Of a stretch of 64,000 nt of DNA, positions 1 to 12,800 are shown piece by piece. The stretch comes from Bisporella sp. PMI_857. Taxonomy: Eukaryota; Ascomycota; Leotiomycetes; Helotiales; Helotiaceae. Numbering within the stretch: the stretch's first letter is position 1; each line of letters opens with the position of its first letter. The stretch is taken from the NCBI GenBank assembly GCA_021307315.1, contig JAJSPD010000023.1, forward strand, positions 434,001-498,000, in the 5' to 3' direction. Below the pieces are notes generated by a model. That model did not search any database and was not told the DNA's origin. It was given only the letters and a program-made list of their open reading frames with translations. The position numbers and the translations under genes are program-made.

Positions 1-295
1 CTGCAAGGCGTGCGGTCGGGATGCATGAATTTTGGCCGCCGAGCCAACACGTCGACGCAACCACCTCTAAAAAAATTAAGAATCACACTGCCGCAGAACC
101 TCACTTTAATTCCACCTGCGGCATCGCTTGCTTTGCGACTAGCATCCCATCATTAATCCAATCTAGAAGAGAGTGACCAGATCTACATCAGGTTGATACT
201 CGATGGGGAGCAAGGTAAGCCCCGCATAGCATTTCCAGAAGGTGAAGGATTAGGATCAGGATATTAAAGGGGCAGCAGATCTGATCACCATCACC

Positions 296-2556
296 ATGTT
301 TGCAAGCGTTGGACAGTTGGGTGAGTACAGGCTATAGGCATTTCATTATTCGGTCATCCGAGACGCCGTTCATGAATCTGATTTGAGCGCTTCCGGATTA
401 CTTGCTTCCATGTTGTGGCGTATGGCAGCCAGCCCTAAAAGAAGGTTTCTCAAGTGTTAGGTTGCAGCGCTATCTACACATCTGCTTCAGAGAATATATG
501 GCCGTTGGAGATCTGAGCGGTTGTGCAACCACATTCTTTCATACCTAACAGTTTATGAAGATCTGAAGTGTAGCTACTCTCAATCTCAAGATAGGGATAT
601 TCCACCATTGAAAGATCAAATGGTGTGGTACCTCTGAAGGTATCCTTCATGGAATTAGATTTCTGTTCACAATGAGCATATATTGCTTTTCGATGGATTG
701 ATAGTACAATCCAACCTAGGACAGGCAGACGCCATGTCGATGCTCCATTTAGTTATATCACACGGAGCCAAAGCCGAGCGAGACTCTATTGATTCTCTAC
801 TGCGGTCGCCTTAAGCTCCGTTTGTGGGTATTTCGTTATAGCCATATACACTCATTAGTTTGGCCCTCAATGGTTTCATACAGTGTTCTAACGTTCTTTC
901 GCCAGGGCCTCTCCAAAATATACCTCAGCCTACAGATACCAAGAAGAAGTTACAACTCCCTACGCCTCTTCAATTTCCTACTTGTGCACCGGTAGTGACA
1001 GGTGACACACCAATCTCATCATATGGAGAGGGATCGCTGGTATCACTGTTACAGAAGATTCAGCGACCAGCGGATATACAACAATCACACTTTGAAGCGC
1101 TTGGAGTCCACGTGATATCAGCTTCTCCGCCACGGGACATTCTCCCAGATGCAAGCTACCTACCGCCATTCGCAGAGTGGACCGCTGTTGGACAAGACGA
1201 ATTGGAGGCAGCGACCACCGCATCCAAGCGGCCACTCAGCAACGGCAACCTATCGCCAGGGATACAAACCTACCAAGAGCGAAGGAAAGAACTATTGATA
1301 GACAATAGAGCAGCATTTCGTACAGTACGTAGAATACCCGCTCCTCCAGGAGAATCCTTAGCCCGTCTAGGAAACGCCTATGAGTTCTTCAAGAACCTCG
1401 AGCTCTTCTCGGGATACTGGCAGGATACGTCTCTCCCGCCTTCTTCTGAAGAAGATGAACCAAAGCATGAAGAGAACTTGGCAGAGAAAGAGACGGCGCC
1501 GAGGCATTTACAAACACACGTGCGTCTAGGCAATGGCGCTCAGCTTCCTCCAGAATATAGACAGCAACTTCTCACAGCGTTCACTAAGCTTGTGGCGTAT
1601 GATTTTGGCTGCAATGTTTCGTTTGCGCGCTGCGAACCTCGACTTATATTGACTCCTCCCTCAGCACTGAAACCATCTTCATATTTCAATTCCTCGGCAA
1701 GCTTTATCTACCGCACACCTACAGATCGTGCGTCTGCACGCTCAGGGATCGTCGAAGGACCCGTAGCCGCAATTTCCTGTCGTACCACAACCGTAAGTGC
1801 AACATCCCCTTCCCAATAAGCTCAACCTCGACACTCCTCATTCAGTAAAGCACCTACTTACACCGCGCCCAGACCTTCACAAGCCCCCTTGATTCCAATG
1901 TCGATTTCTCCCGCGAACTCATCGCCCTCCTCCTGACAGCCCAACAGCGCGCCCGATCCACAACCACAGAAACGCGTTTCGGCGAGGGGAAATGGTGGAC
2001 GTCCGTCCCACGCTGGGGAGGCGGCCCTGGCGGCCCCATCGGCCGTGAAGTCGACATACTTCCTCCTCCTTCTTCCCTCTCGCAATCCACCATCTCAGCC
2101 TCATCATCAGGACCATCATCAGCCACCGCTGGAGAAGAGGAGCCTCGTGGCCGCTCTCCCCGCCCAGGTCCCGCGCCTGCGAAAAGGAGCAAGCGGCCGG
2201 GAAAAGATGGGAACCTGCAGATCTATGAGAATTACCGCAAGATGCTACCCCCCTCTTCTACGTGGGACCGCAAGACGCGGTATTCGGCAATTGGTAAGAA
2301 GGAGGGCGCGACGTGGGATGATGTTTTCTTGGTTAGCGCGCTGAATCACCATGTTTGTGTAATGAGGGCGCGGGTGCCGAGGGAGTTGTTGGGGGTGTTT
2401 GGAGGAGGGGACGGGACGTGGGATGGAGTTAAGGTGTGGAGGAGCCGGTGGTTTGATCTGTTCCTGCCCGAGGAGAGGGTGGAGGGCATGGAGCTGATCT
2501 GGGGAATGATGGCTTGGTTGATGAGGAGTACGGAAGGTGAGATGGATACCAGTTAA
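296..2556 (+). CDS. conserved-looking fungal protein of unknown function (3 exons, 531 aa)
   Basis: I do not recognise a named family. The proposed exons are 296-320, 906-1792 and 1873-2556. The first exon encodes MFASVGQL and ends at a GTGAGT donor. The second follows a textbook acceptor (a TTCTAAC branch point, then pyrimidines and CAG at 903-905). The third follows a CAG at 1870-1872. Frame is kept throughout, giving 531 residues. The second exon has basic and proline-rich stretches and an acidic insert (SSEEDEPKHEE). The third opens with a Gly/Trp-rich block (KWWTSVPRWGGGPGGPIGRE), then a Ser-rich linker with a basic NLS-like run (PAKRSKRPGK), then a compact, Trp-rich C-terminal region. 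No signal peptide or membrane segment is visible. The first intron (585 nt) is unusually long for this genome, so the position of exon 1 is the weakest part of the model. Confidence 0.65.
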
Positions 2557-5500
2557 AGGCGAAGTGAGAGAGTAGGATATGGGAATTTGTTAGTTTAGAG
2601 GCTCAATGCAGAGTGAGAATACAGAGCTGGCATCACACTGCTGCTTGGATGGCGGTGGTCATATGGAGGTCACGAAAGAAGTCAAAATTAGATGAGAAAG
2701 TTGACAGGATAAAGCCTTCTGTTCTAAGTATGCGATGTTGTTTATAGGGTCTATTTCCCATATCATTTCTCAAGTGCCAACCCACTTCACTTCGATTGGC
2801 TAAGCACGTCACCCGTTGCAACAACAATCTCTGTGCTCACCTTTGTCTTCATCCTGGTTAAATGGCATAAATAAGGCTTTCGGGACAGTAAGTAATAAGG
2901 CATCTCAGACATGAAAGATTTCATGACGCCAGCAATGCTATTAGATATTCATCTCCATAAGGCCATTCGAGGTGCAAAAGGTAGGGCATACAAGGGGATC
3001 CATAGCTGCACTAGCCCTACTAATCTACCAACCACAGCCAGCAAAGCAGCAGGGGCGGCTTCGATATCACGTTTTACTCATAAACATACACGGAGTTTCG
3101 CATTTCGCGCTGGAGAAGACTGACGTCGTTTTTATAGGTCAATGCATAAGCTATGGTCCGGATACGCTGAGGGCTACGAAAAAAAAAAAGACCTCTCTGG
3201 ATCGTTTCTGGGATAGACCGGAATAAGGACACATGAATATTCAGTGCTTGTCAAGCATATAGAAAGAAATATGGATTGCTTGTCTATATGTTGTGTTTCT
3301 TTAGACACATCTTCCCGTACTTTGTGGACTTCTCGAAGAGAAATATTGCAGTGGCGGTCGTCTTTTTTAGAGATACGCGTGAAGTATTTTGCTACACTGA
3401 TAACTACTCTTTGCTTTTATAGACTTTGAGTCTAATGATGACTCGTAGAAGGTCGAGTAGCTAGAGCATATGATATAGAATGCTGATTTGAATAAGGCAA
3501 AAGAGAGGATTGTGGAGTTAAGTGTTCTACGAATACGCGCCGTTATTACTGCAGGACTTGCTTCTGATGTTTCTTGCGATACCGCAGAGAACGAACCAAA
3601 GACGCCTCAATCACGTCTTGAATCGACGCCGGGAACGGAGCTGCATCTTGAATGAGAAGATTGTATCCTGAAGTTGAGGCACAAACAAGGAAAGTTTTGC
3701 CGCATCATTCGATGTCAGTAGGGAAAAAACCTTAAGCAAGAATCGAAACAAAGCAGTGCACGATTAACATGATGAGCGACCGAGGCCGGCGACCACTATG
3801 ATAGTGGACAAATGCATCTCAACATTGCGAAGACAGGGACCATAGATCAATGATGGAGCGCAAATCATAGTTTTAGGGTCCAGCAGTGGATAGTTGAACA
3901 TTCATGCATGGTGAAAATCCAAGGAAGAATATGTATGCTTACTCATGCCGGTAGTACTTTGTATGGCACTCGGGATATTTCCACCCGATGTGGCCAAATA
4001 TTGTCAGGGGTGTCAACATATATGCAATGGTAGGGCTGAGATTGCTACAACGGTGAAGGCCAGGGTTACTTATGTAAACTTGCTTGGAAAACGACTAAAG
4101 CCGCTACTTGTATACTTGGCAGAAGTTCTATTTAGTCATCTTGGCTTCGCGCTTGGCTATATAAGCAGAAAAATAGTGTTTCCGGCGCTTGATAAACGAG
4201 AAAGAGCGGAGTAGAGGCGAGTCTGACAGGTAACGTTATCTTACAGCAGTATAGAATAAACGTTAAATTTACTCTGTGGAGAGACATGGGCAAAACGTGG
4301 AGATCTAGTACGTACCCTTACTCCGCTTAACGAGAGCTGGAGCTGGAATTAAGCATAAATGCGCCATAACGACAATTGAAGGATTGATTGGAAGCTATTA
4401 CGGGAGGACTACCCTACTTACATGCAACATGTAAGACTACAAGAACCAAGATTGCTGGATGATCTGTGCGCTTGAGCCACAGGTCGCCATGGTGTGGTCA
4501 CATCCGCAAAATCAAGGTTTCGATGGTGAGCTGAAGGGACGGCGACAGCGGAACAGCCTCATAATGGAGATTCATGTATAACGAAAGCCACACGATAGTA
4601 AGCATAGCCACAGCTTCTGCATAGATTCGGTGTGAATAGATCTGTGATGACTGCATAGAAGATCTCGTGGCACCAATCCCAAGAACTTGGTTGGATGCGG
4701 AAGAATGAGCTGCAACATGATGGACTTCAAGATCAAGATGTGAGGTTAGTGTCGGGCCGTCTTGTCCATGAAGATGAAGCTAGATCGGGAACGAAGGTAA
4801 AACTTCGTGGCTGCCATTCAAGGCTGAACAGCCACAGGACATCGGCATGCCGACGTTGTTTTCCACTGGTTTTCGAAATGTTACTCGTGGTTATTCGAGA
4901 GTGCCAGGATCGTTGACGCGACACGGCAGCACTGAAGCACTGGAGCACTTATCAGGTGGTAATTTTGGGCTCAAGAACCAAAGCAATAAAAGCAGCGTGT
5001 GAGATAGCATTGAGTTGGTGGTGGTGTTGGTAGAATGTATGCAGGCACTACTGTAAAATGGCAGAAACGACCGTTAGATTGAGCTGGTAAGGTAGCCTTG
5101 CTGTTAATGTCGGCGCCAATAACACGTTAGCGGTGAGCTTCTATTACAAGTCACGGGATTGTTGACATCACACAGTATATTGTATACATTAGCCTAGTAA
5201 CGGAAGCTTTCTGGGTGTATTCCAAAGTGGTTGTTGTTGCAGTGGTGGTTAAAAGTGATGTTGTGTAGTTGGTAGAAACTTCCTTAAGCGAGATGTGGAC
5301 TAACAATGGATGACTAACCATGCTTATCACCCGCTATTCAGATTTAGCGAAGCCATACAACGTGTCTTGTCCCCGCCATATCGCAGATTGTGGCTTGCGA
5401 CGGAGCGCGCAGAATCGGACGCTCCGGCCTCTAGGGAGCACCTTGACTGCTTTTGGCCCATTACATGCGAAGAATCAGGACTGCGAATGTTTCAAGTGCA

Positions 5501-7183
5501 GCCCTGATTGAACCTTGGGACCATCTCATTCGCTCTATCACGATAACCTCGAAATTGCAGAATTCGGATTCGTCCTCGCAATATAGTCTCATTATCTTTG
5601 CTGCCGCAGGAGATTGTTATCCGCTTGCTAACCCGAGAAACGCCACTTATCGGACTGAGATAAAGCAGATTGGGTGTCTGGCCTAGCCAATTCCTCCGTC
5701 TCAATTCCACCAAGAATGCAATATTTGAAATCTGTATCCATAGGCATGGCACCAAATATCCCGTAACTCTATTCCCTTCGTGATGCAAGGCTTAGGGCTG
5801 GACAAGCCAAGCTTCCCCAAACGGGTGGCTTTCGTATGTGTGACGGGCTGATCATCATCATCGTCACAGATGTGTTTATGTGGTATTGGATTACACTTTC
5901 TAAGCCCCTTCTCAATGACGAGCTCAACGACATCTTGAACCAGTTTACTACGGTGAACCCGATGGCGAGTTTGGGAAGGGTGTACGGGCAATTGCGCTTG
6001 AGTCCGGTTTGTGTCGCGTCGACTAGTGAGCGAAGCGGCAAATGCTGGTCCATGATAGACTTTGATTCTATACGAGGATGCTAAATTAGTTTGAAAAATC
6101 ATTCGATAATGGTTGGATAAGTGGTTAGTAACTGAACGACTGTTTTTGATGAATGTCACAATGCCGCTTTGAGTTGCAAGTCCCAAAGCATTGGGTCAGT
6201 AGCTGCACGATGAACGGCGGTCAATAGCACATAAGGTATAATGACAAAGCTGAGGACTGGCGGCTATAGCCAGCGTAGGGGTTTACTTTGAAAAGTATAT
6301 GTGTTATTGTACATGCATGGAGGTGAGGAGCAGCGACGCCGAGAACACATCTAGTGGTTCGTGGAAGGTCTGGCCCTCTGGCCTGTGCTTCATTTTGTGT
6401 CGCAAGTGACAAGGGGGAGTGACGCTTGAACCACCAGGTGCAGGAGATAGTGGCCGCAGTAGTGGTAGAGGTGCAGGTGGCTCTGGCTCAGTTTGAGAAG
6501 AAATAAGTAGTAGTGGTAGTAGTGGATAAACACAGTAAGGATAGACACAGGGATAAAACGTGGTCAGAGTAAAATCCCGTCATAGATCCAAGCTTGTGAT
6601 TGGTTCACTCGAGAATGAGTGACCCTAAGCGAACACATCAGATTTGAGCGCTATGCCTGAATGGGCTGTGTAAGCAGCTAACACCCGCCCACCAATTTAG
6701 ACCTCAACCTCACTGCCCGGCGCCTCTTCCTTTTCTCCTGTCCTAAAACAATACCAAGTTTCTCCAGGAAAACCCACTTGGTGATTGCATGAGGTACATC
6801 ATCTCTGCTTTCAGAAACTTCAGCCCTACCTTTCTGGGAATTCAACCGAGCCACACCACGTACGCTGACCGCTTTGCCGCTTACCTTACTGGGACTCTAT
6901 TCACGCGCAGCTTCCCTTGCATCACGCTCTCCCCTGGTCTAGCTTATATACCTTCTTTTTTCGTGCTCCACGTTGCTCCGAGACTGAGAGGCAGTTCGAG
7001 TATATAAGATCGTGTTGATCTCCCACCTCAAAGTACGGCCTCCTGGCAAAAAGAGTCAACAATCATATTAGAGCCTCGCCGAGAACCAACAACAACCTTC
7101 GGAGAGCGCCCCTCGGCGTCTAGCCGACACTCAGCACAACTACTGCTATTAGCACCTGCTCGTTGCCACACTATCTGGAAAGC
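2557..7183. other. gene-poor intergenic region
   Basis: About 4.6 kb without a gene I can support. The longest open frames (up to about 160 codons, minus strand near 5701-6186) show no domain, no splice logic and no compositional bias typical of the neighbouring genes. Around 6440-6530 there is a degenerate GGT/AGT-rich simple repeat, and a purine run lies at 3180-3190. The last 200 bases form the metacaspase promoter and leader. Confidence 0.6.
7001..7008 (+). promoter_or_regulatory. TATA box candidate for the metacaspase gene
   Basis: TATATAAG lies about 180 bases upstream of the metacaspase ATG. Most fungal core promoters are TATA-poor, so a perfect match at a sensible distance is noteworthy, but no transcript start is visible from sequence alone. 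Confidence 0.4.
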
Positions 7184-9187
7184 ATGTCAGGATACCCGGG
7201 CTCAGGATACAATGGCGGATATGGGGCTCCTCCGCAACATTCTTACCCAACATCTCAATCAAACTTTTACTCCCCGTATGATTCGAGGCTTCATTGCTGC
7301 AGGTTCAATACTAATATCTCGCAGACCCCAAAACCACAATTACGGTCCGCCACCGCCGCCTGGTGGTTATGGCTACCACCAACCTCCTGCTCCGCAACAG
7401 CCTTACGGATACTCCCACGTATTACCCCGCTCTTCAGCAGATGTTAGATATTTGCTCACTTTAGAACTAGCCCCCTCCGCAACAATATGGAGGTTACAAC
7501 GGTGTACCCCCTAACCAATCACAATATGGCAGACCGGGTATGTTGAGAGCACACTCACTGGATTTCTGTGGCTGAGGTTAATGATACAGGCATACCCTCC
7601 GTGAACTCCAATGGCTATGTAAATGGCAACCCCAATGCTCCTCCTCCTCCTCCATCCACACCACAAAACTTTGGCTCTGGCGCACCACAGGGCTACGCGT
7701 TCCAATATTCAAACTGCACAGGGCGGCGGAAAGCGCTGCTGATAGGAATCAACTATTTTGGGCAACGAGGACAATTACGAGGTTGTATAAATGATGTCAA
7801 AAATATGTCAGCATTCTTGCATGAGAATTTTGGATATCAGCGAGATGACATGGTCATCCTCACAGACGACCAGCAAAATCCAATGAGTCAACCTACAAAG
7901 CAGAATATCCTCCGGGCCATGCACTGGCTGGTGAAGGACGCTCGACCAAACGACTCGCTCTTTTTCCACTACTCTGGTGGGTAGGATCACGACAGTTATA
8001 GAAATTAGCTAACGTTTCACAGGGCATGGTGGTCAAACCAAGGATCTGGATGGCGACGAGCCAGATGGCTACGATGAAGTTATTTATCCTGTGGATTTCC
8101 GGCAGGTTGGGCACATTGTCGACGACGAGATGCACAGGATTATGGTCACACCACTGCAGCCAGGTGTGCGATTAACTGCGATCTTCGATTCATGTCACTC
8201 TGGGACCGCTCTCGATTTGCCATATATCTATTCTACACAAGGCATCCTCAAGGAGCCAAATCTCGCCAAGGAGGCTGGACAAGGCCTGCTCGGTGTTATA
8301 TCAAATTACAGCCAAGGCAATCTCGGTGGTGTTGCAAGCGAACTCTTTGGCTTCTTCAAAAAAGCAACCACCGGGGACGATGCCTATAATAAGACAATGG
8401 CCACTAAGACATCGCGGGCAGATGTTGTCATGTGGTCAGGAAGCAAAGATGATCAGACCTCGTTAGTACACCCGAATTTTCCAGTACCATTTCAACCATA
8501 TCCATGAAATCTTGTAATATATAATAAGCTCTGGCTGTATTTGGCCTGTAGATAAAAGTGGGAGCGGCTTTGATTTTATTAGCGTGGCGTTGGGAGATGT
8601 TTAAAGTTACGGGAAAGTCCCTGAATACGGGATATTCCGATGGTGATTTCATGTATATAGGATCAGCATTTTGATTTTTTTTAGTGCTCTAAGCCAATTC
8701 CACTACCGAAGTACGGCTGGAATATTGGCTTAGAGCCGCGAGTCACGTTGGGTCGATTGACCCAGCAACAGTTGCAGCAGTAGCAAGTGCTCTAGGGTCG
8801 ACGTCCCAATGATATGGGTGTGGTCTAGTCTCTAACCTCCCCGCACAATCCCCACACGTCGAATCTCAGCTCTGGGCTTATCCTCCCAGCTAATGAATGG
8901 TACTGACGTCAATTTCACAGGGCTGATGCTACTATCGCTGCCCAAGCTACGGGTGCTATGTCATGGGCATTCATAACAGCCATGAAGAAGAACCCACAAC
9001 AAAGCTATGTCCAGTTGCTTAATAGCATTCGAGACGAGCTTCAAACTAAGTATACGCAGAAGCCACAGCTTAGTTGCAGTCACCCTTTGAGTAAGTCCAA
9101 CCTCCTAAGCTTGCTGCATACACAACCCTACATCTGATGGTCTACTAACAGGCCACGTTAGATACAAATCTCCTCTTTGTTATGTAA
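7184..9187 (+). CDS. MCA1: metacaspase (type I, Gly/Pro/Gln-rich prodomain)
   Basis: A caspase-like cysteine peptidase of clan CD, family C14B, which cleaves after Arg/Lys and acts in stress response, proteostasis and regulated cell death. The proposed exons are 7184-7275, 7325-7418, 7471-7537, 7590-7976, 8023-8461, 8921-9090 and 9162-9187, giving 424 residues. The first 120 residues or so form a Gly/Tyr/Pro/Gln-rich prodomain typical of type I fungal metacaspases. The p20 core begins at [20 protein letters not shown]. The catalytic His is in HYSGHGG (about residue 215) and the catalytic Cys in DSCHSG (about residue 271). The acidic [10 protein letters not shown] loop, a usual calcium-site element, lies between them. 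The C-terminus LNTNLLFVM fits the family. The fifth intron (459 nt) is exceptional next to the other five (46-71 nt) and contains a long inverted repeat. The gene converges on the pericentrin-like gene. Confidence 0.93.
8686..8736. repeat. inverted repeat (stem-loop) inside the long metacaspase intron
   Basis: GCTCTAAGCCAAT at 8686-8698 is matched by its exact reverse complement ATTGGCTTAGAGC at about 8724-8736. The pairing extends inward (TTCCA with TGGAA) after a 2-nt bulge, leaving a loop of about 15 nt. A second small palindrome (TGGGTC-GATT-GACCCA) follows at about 8749-8764. Both lie inside the 459-nt intron, where no coding constraint explains them. Confidence 0.7.
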
Positions 9188-9857
9188 ATAGATCTGCCTT
9201 GGGATATGGGGGCCAAAATGGGATAATCAGATGGACCTTTCTTGTTTAGGACAGGATGGCATGGATCATTGAGGCATGGATCTTTCGGGTACATTGTGCA
9301 AGGCTCTTTACATATTTTTTCGATAAATAATCGATCAATGAGTTTCATGATACCAATTCTCTGTTCATGATAAGTTCACCAGCTTTAAAATTTGAGAGGG
9401 CTTCTCTAGGTATTACAAAACCGACTTAGAATCTCTGCCATGTCAGACAATACACCATTGTCACAGAAGAGATGACCCTCAGGCTATCTGCCTTTGGAGT
9501 GTATGGTTTGGATCAGAAATAACCCTTATAAGGTGAGTTGATGGTTCCCATAATCTTTTCAACTAGATAGTGACAGACGGGTTGGATTCAGCCATCGTTC
9601 CATATTTGATTGTGATGACAATTAATTAACATTGAGTTTCACCATCCTACGGATATTCAAAGAGCTATTTGAGAAATGCGTTCCATGGCTCTATTCAGCA
9701 AACACTGACTACACAATAAACCAAACACCGTATCACCAAACACTCCGTTGATGTTGATGCAGCCCAAACACCAGATCCAACGATCCAACTCCTATCCCTC
9801 CATGAACAAGCTAGAAATTAGACACAATTTTTCTTCGCCACTACTTTCGTTGATCCT
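9188..9857. other. intergenic, shared 3' flank of two convergent genes
   Basis: 670 bases between the stop codons of the metacaspase (+) and the pericentrin-like gene (-). It is AT-rich in the middle and has no gene I can support. It presumably holds both 3' UTRs. Confidence 0.6.
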
Positions 9858-12800
9858 CTACGCGTTGGTACCATTCGCTGGCGAACTCATACTCGCCGCC
9901 AACGCCGCGCTGCTCTTCCGCAACGCACTACTCGCTTTCCTTGCTGACGCCGACCGCGCCAACGCTGCTTGCGTCCCGTTGGAGAGCTTGGTCCAGTTAT
10001 CATCCCTCCCACTACTCCTCCTTTTCTCGACCTTTCTCATTATACTTCCAGCCTCAACATTGGACCTCGAAACCTCTCCGCGGTCCCGAACCTCAATCCC
10101 ACTTTCTAGCAAAATCGCTGCCATCGTCGCTTCCGCTTTTGTCCTTGCGTCTTCGATTTGCTTCTGCTGATTTTGCTCCTCTATCTTGTTCAATAGAGTT
10201 TGCTTAAGGACCAGTTTATCTGCCCATTCCTTGGCACCCATCTTCATTCTCACAATAGCGCGAACCATGTGTCCTACTTTTCTTAAGGTCATTTTTGGTT
10301 TTGACTTGATGCGGTGGACGGATTTAAGACCGGGGATTGAGCGGAGGAGTGCGAGGTCTGCTTTATTGCTATTTGTTACGTTAGAAAATGCTATTTGCAG
10401 GGAAGGAGGAAAGGGGAACTAAAAACTGGACATACCAAGCTTCAAACATCTCAATCTGCAGCCTCATATACTTCTTCGCATAAGCGCCCATATCTCTAAA
10501 CATCGCCTCACGATCACACTTTGCTCGCCACCAATCAATCTGCATCTGCAGACCGCGCTGGCACTTAACATGGAAGTGCTCCCTCTCGGCCGCCTCTTGC
10601 CTCAATACCTCGATTTCGTCACCGTTCGAGGACATGGACATATTCGGGAATCGCACGCCGCGGGTCAAAGCACGCTTTTCGGCCTCCCATGCCAAGGTTG
10701 CTTCCCGAAGCTTGCGTTCCAAAGTTGCGACTTGCTCTTTGGCTGCCAAGTCTTCATCTGAACGATGGGTCCGGAGGACAAAAGACTGTTTGTCTGCTTC
10801 CCAATCCTGTGTCGTCTCCTTAAGCTTGCGTTCAAGCCTCTCAAGTTGTTCGTTTGAGGAGGCTTCTCTAGCGCGGAGCGCGTTTCGCTGGTCTTGCACT
10901 TTACTCGCATAGTCGTTAAGGCGGGCGTAGCTTTTGTTGATGGTCTTGATGGTGCTCTCACGTTCCTTGATGACGACTTGGAGAGTCTCAACTTGGACTT
11001 GGGTTTCACGGAGCATTTCATGTAGATCATGGCGTTCATTTGCGATGGTTCGGTCTTCGCCATGGTTGAGACGTTCCGCTTGGAGTGCCTTCTCAAGGCG
11101 ATCCACCTTACCACGAAGTCTGGTTATGGACGCCTCTGAAGTCTTGTTTTGGGATATTAACTCGTCCCTTTTGGAGAGAGCCTCATCCAACAAGCGTTCA
11201 AACTGGTCTTTCTCTGCTTCCCAAGCCTCGGACTTTTCACGCAGGTCGAAATTGGCAGCCTTCACTTTGCGGGCAGCTTCTTTTTCTACATCCTTCAGCT
11301 GAGACCGTAGACTTTTTAAGTTTTCATGGGCGGTGGATAGCTGGCCTCGGATTTCGATGAGCTCCGTTTTACGAGCTGAACCTCCAGCAGAAGAGCGAGG
11401 TGAGGGTGATGGTGACGCAGCAGCTATACGGGAAAGTTCTGCGTCATGGGCTTTTCGCTCAAGGTCAATGACCTGGCGTTTGAGTCCCCGAAGAGTCTCT
11501 TTCTGAGATGCTTCACGTTGTAGGTATTCCATTTCCTTGTGTCGAGCAGTAGATAAATCGCGACGCAGAATAGATAACTCGTGGAATGCATCAGTTGGGT
11601 CATCTAATGCGGTAGTTTGACTCTCTAACTCCCGAATGCGTGCTTCAAGTTGTTGAATAATCTTCCTAGCAGCTGCGAGCTCTTTCTTCTCGGAAGAGCC
11701 TCTTAGAATTCTTTGTAGATCCTGAACTTCTGTATTCAGACGAGTCTCCTGTACGCTAGCCCGTTCGAGTTCCTCCTCCAGCTCCTTCTCCAGAGTCCGT
11801 GATGTGGAAACTGCAGCTTTCGCCTCTTCTCGAAGACGACAAATTTCATTCTCCAGCTTCAGCTTGGCGGTTCGGAGGTCTACTCGCTCTTGATCTAGAC
11901 GGAATGTCTCCTCTTCCTGGTGCTTCATAGCTTGTAATTGGCTATGTAGCTCATCGCGCTCAGCCTCAATATCAGCCTTAGTTCTACGAAGAGAATTCAG
12001 CTCAAGAGTGATTGCTGCCAGTTGATCCTTCGCATTCTGCTTTTCTTCCCGGGTTTTGGTAAGCTTCCCTTCAATATCTCTGAGCTTGGAATGAAGCTCG
12101 TCATAACTGCCTTCACCAGCGCGGAAATCACCTTCAAGTGCTTTGATCTCTGCTCGAGCATCAGCGACATCCGACTCTGACTTTAAGAGATCTTGGCTCA
12201 AAGCCTGAATCTGTGTTCTAAGGCTATCGGCCTCTTCTTTAACAGCAGAGATTTCCTGGTTTGAACGATCAGTTTCATCATCCAAACTCGTCTGAAGAAT
12301 CTCAACTTCGTCCTCTAAGGCCTCAATATTCTCCACCAAAGACTTTTGCTCCCGCTGGCTGAGGCGAAGCTCTTCTCGCACATTGGAAAGGTCCGCTCGC
12401 GCTTTATCCAGGGCTGTGTTACACGCTTGAATATCATCATTTAGTTCTTTTATTTGACGACTCAGAATGGCCTCTTGACCAGCATGGCGCTGTTCTTCAC
12501 TCTGGAGTGCCTGCTTGAGCTTCGTTTCCTTGCTGGATAGTGAGCCTTCAGCTTCCTGCAATTTGTCGATTGTGCGCTGTAAGCCAGCAGCCTTTTCATC
12601 TGCGTCGTCTCTCTGTGATGCGAGAATGCGCTGCTGACTGTTCCACTTATCAGCTTCTTGGTCGTGCAAGCGCTCTTTCTCTCGAATTTCTGCCTGTAAG
12701 TCTTCGATCTTCTCGGTTAGGCGATCAATCTCAGTCTTGTACTGGTCACGAACATCGCGCTCGTTTGTGAGGGCAGTTGTCTTCTCGTAATCCAGTTTCT

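Noticed and set aside
5701..6186. 161-codon minus-strand open frame
   Set aside because: No domain, odd composition (a run of Asp from an ATC repeat) and no splice partners; likely chance.
6789..7007. 72-codon frame upstream of the metacaspase as a possible regulatory upstream ORF
   Set aside because: It ends within the likely TATA box (7001-7008), so it should lie outside the transcript.
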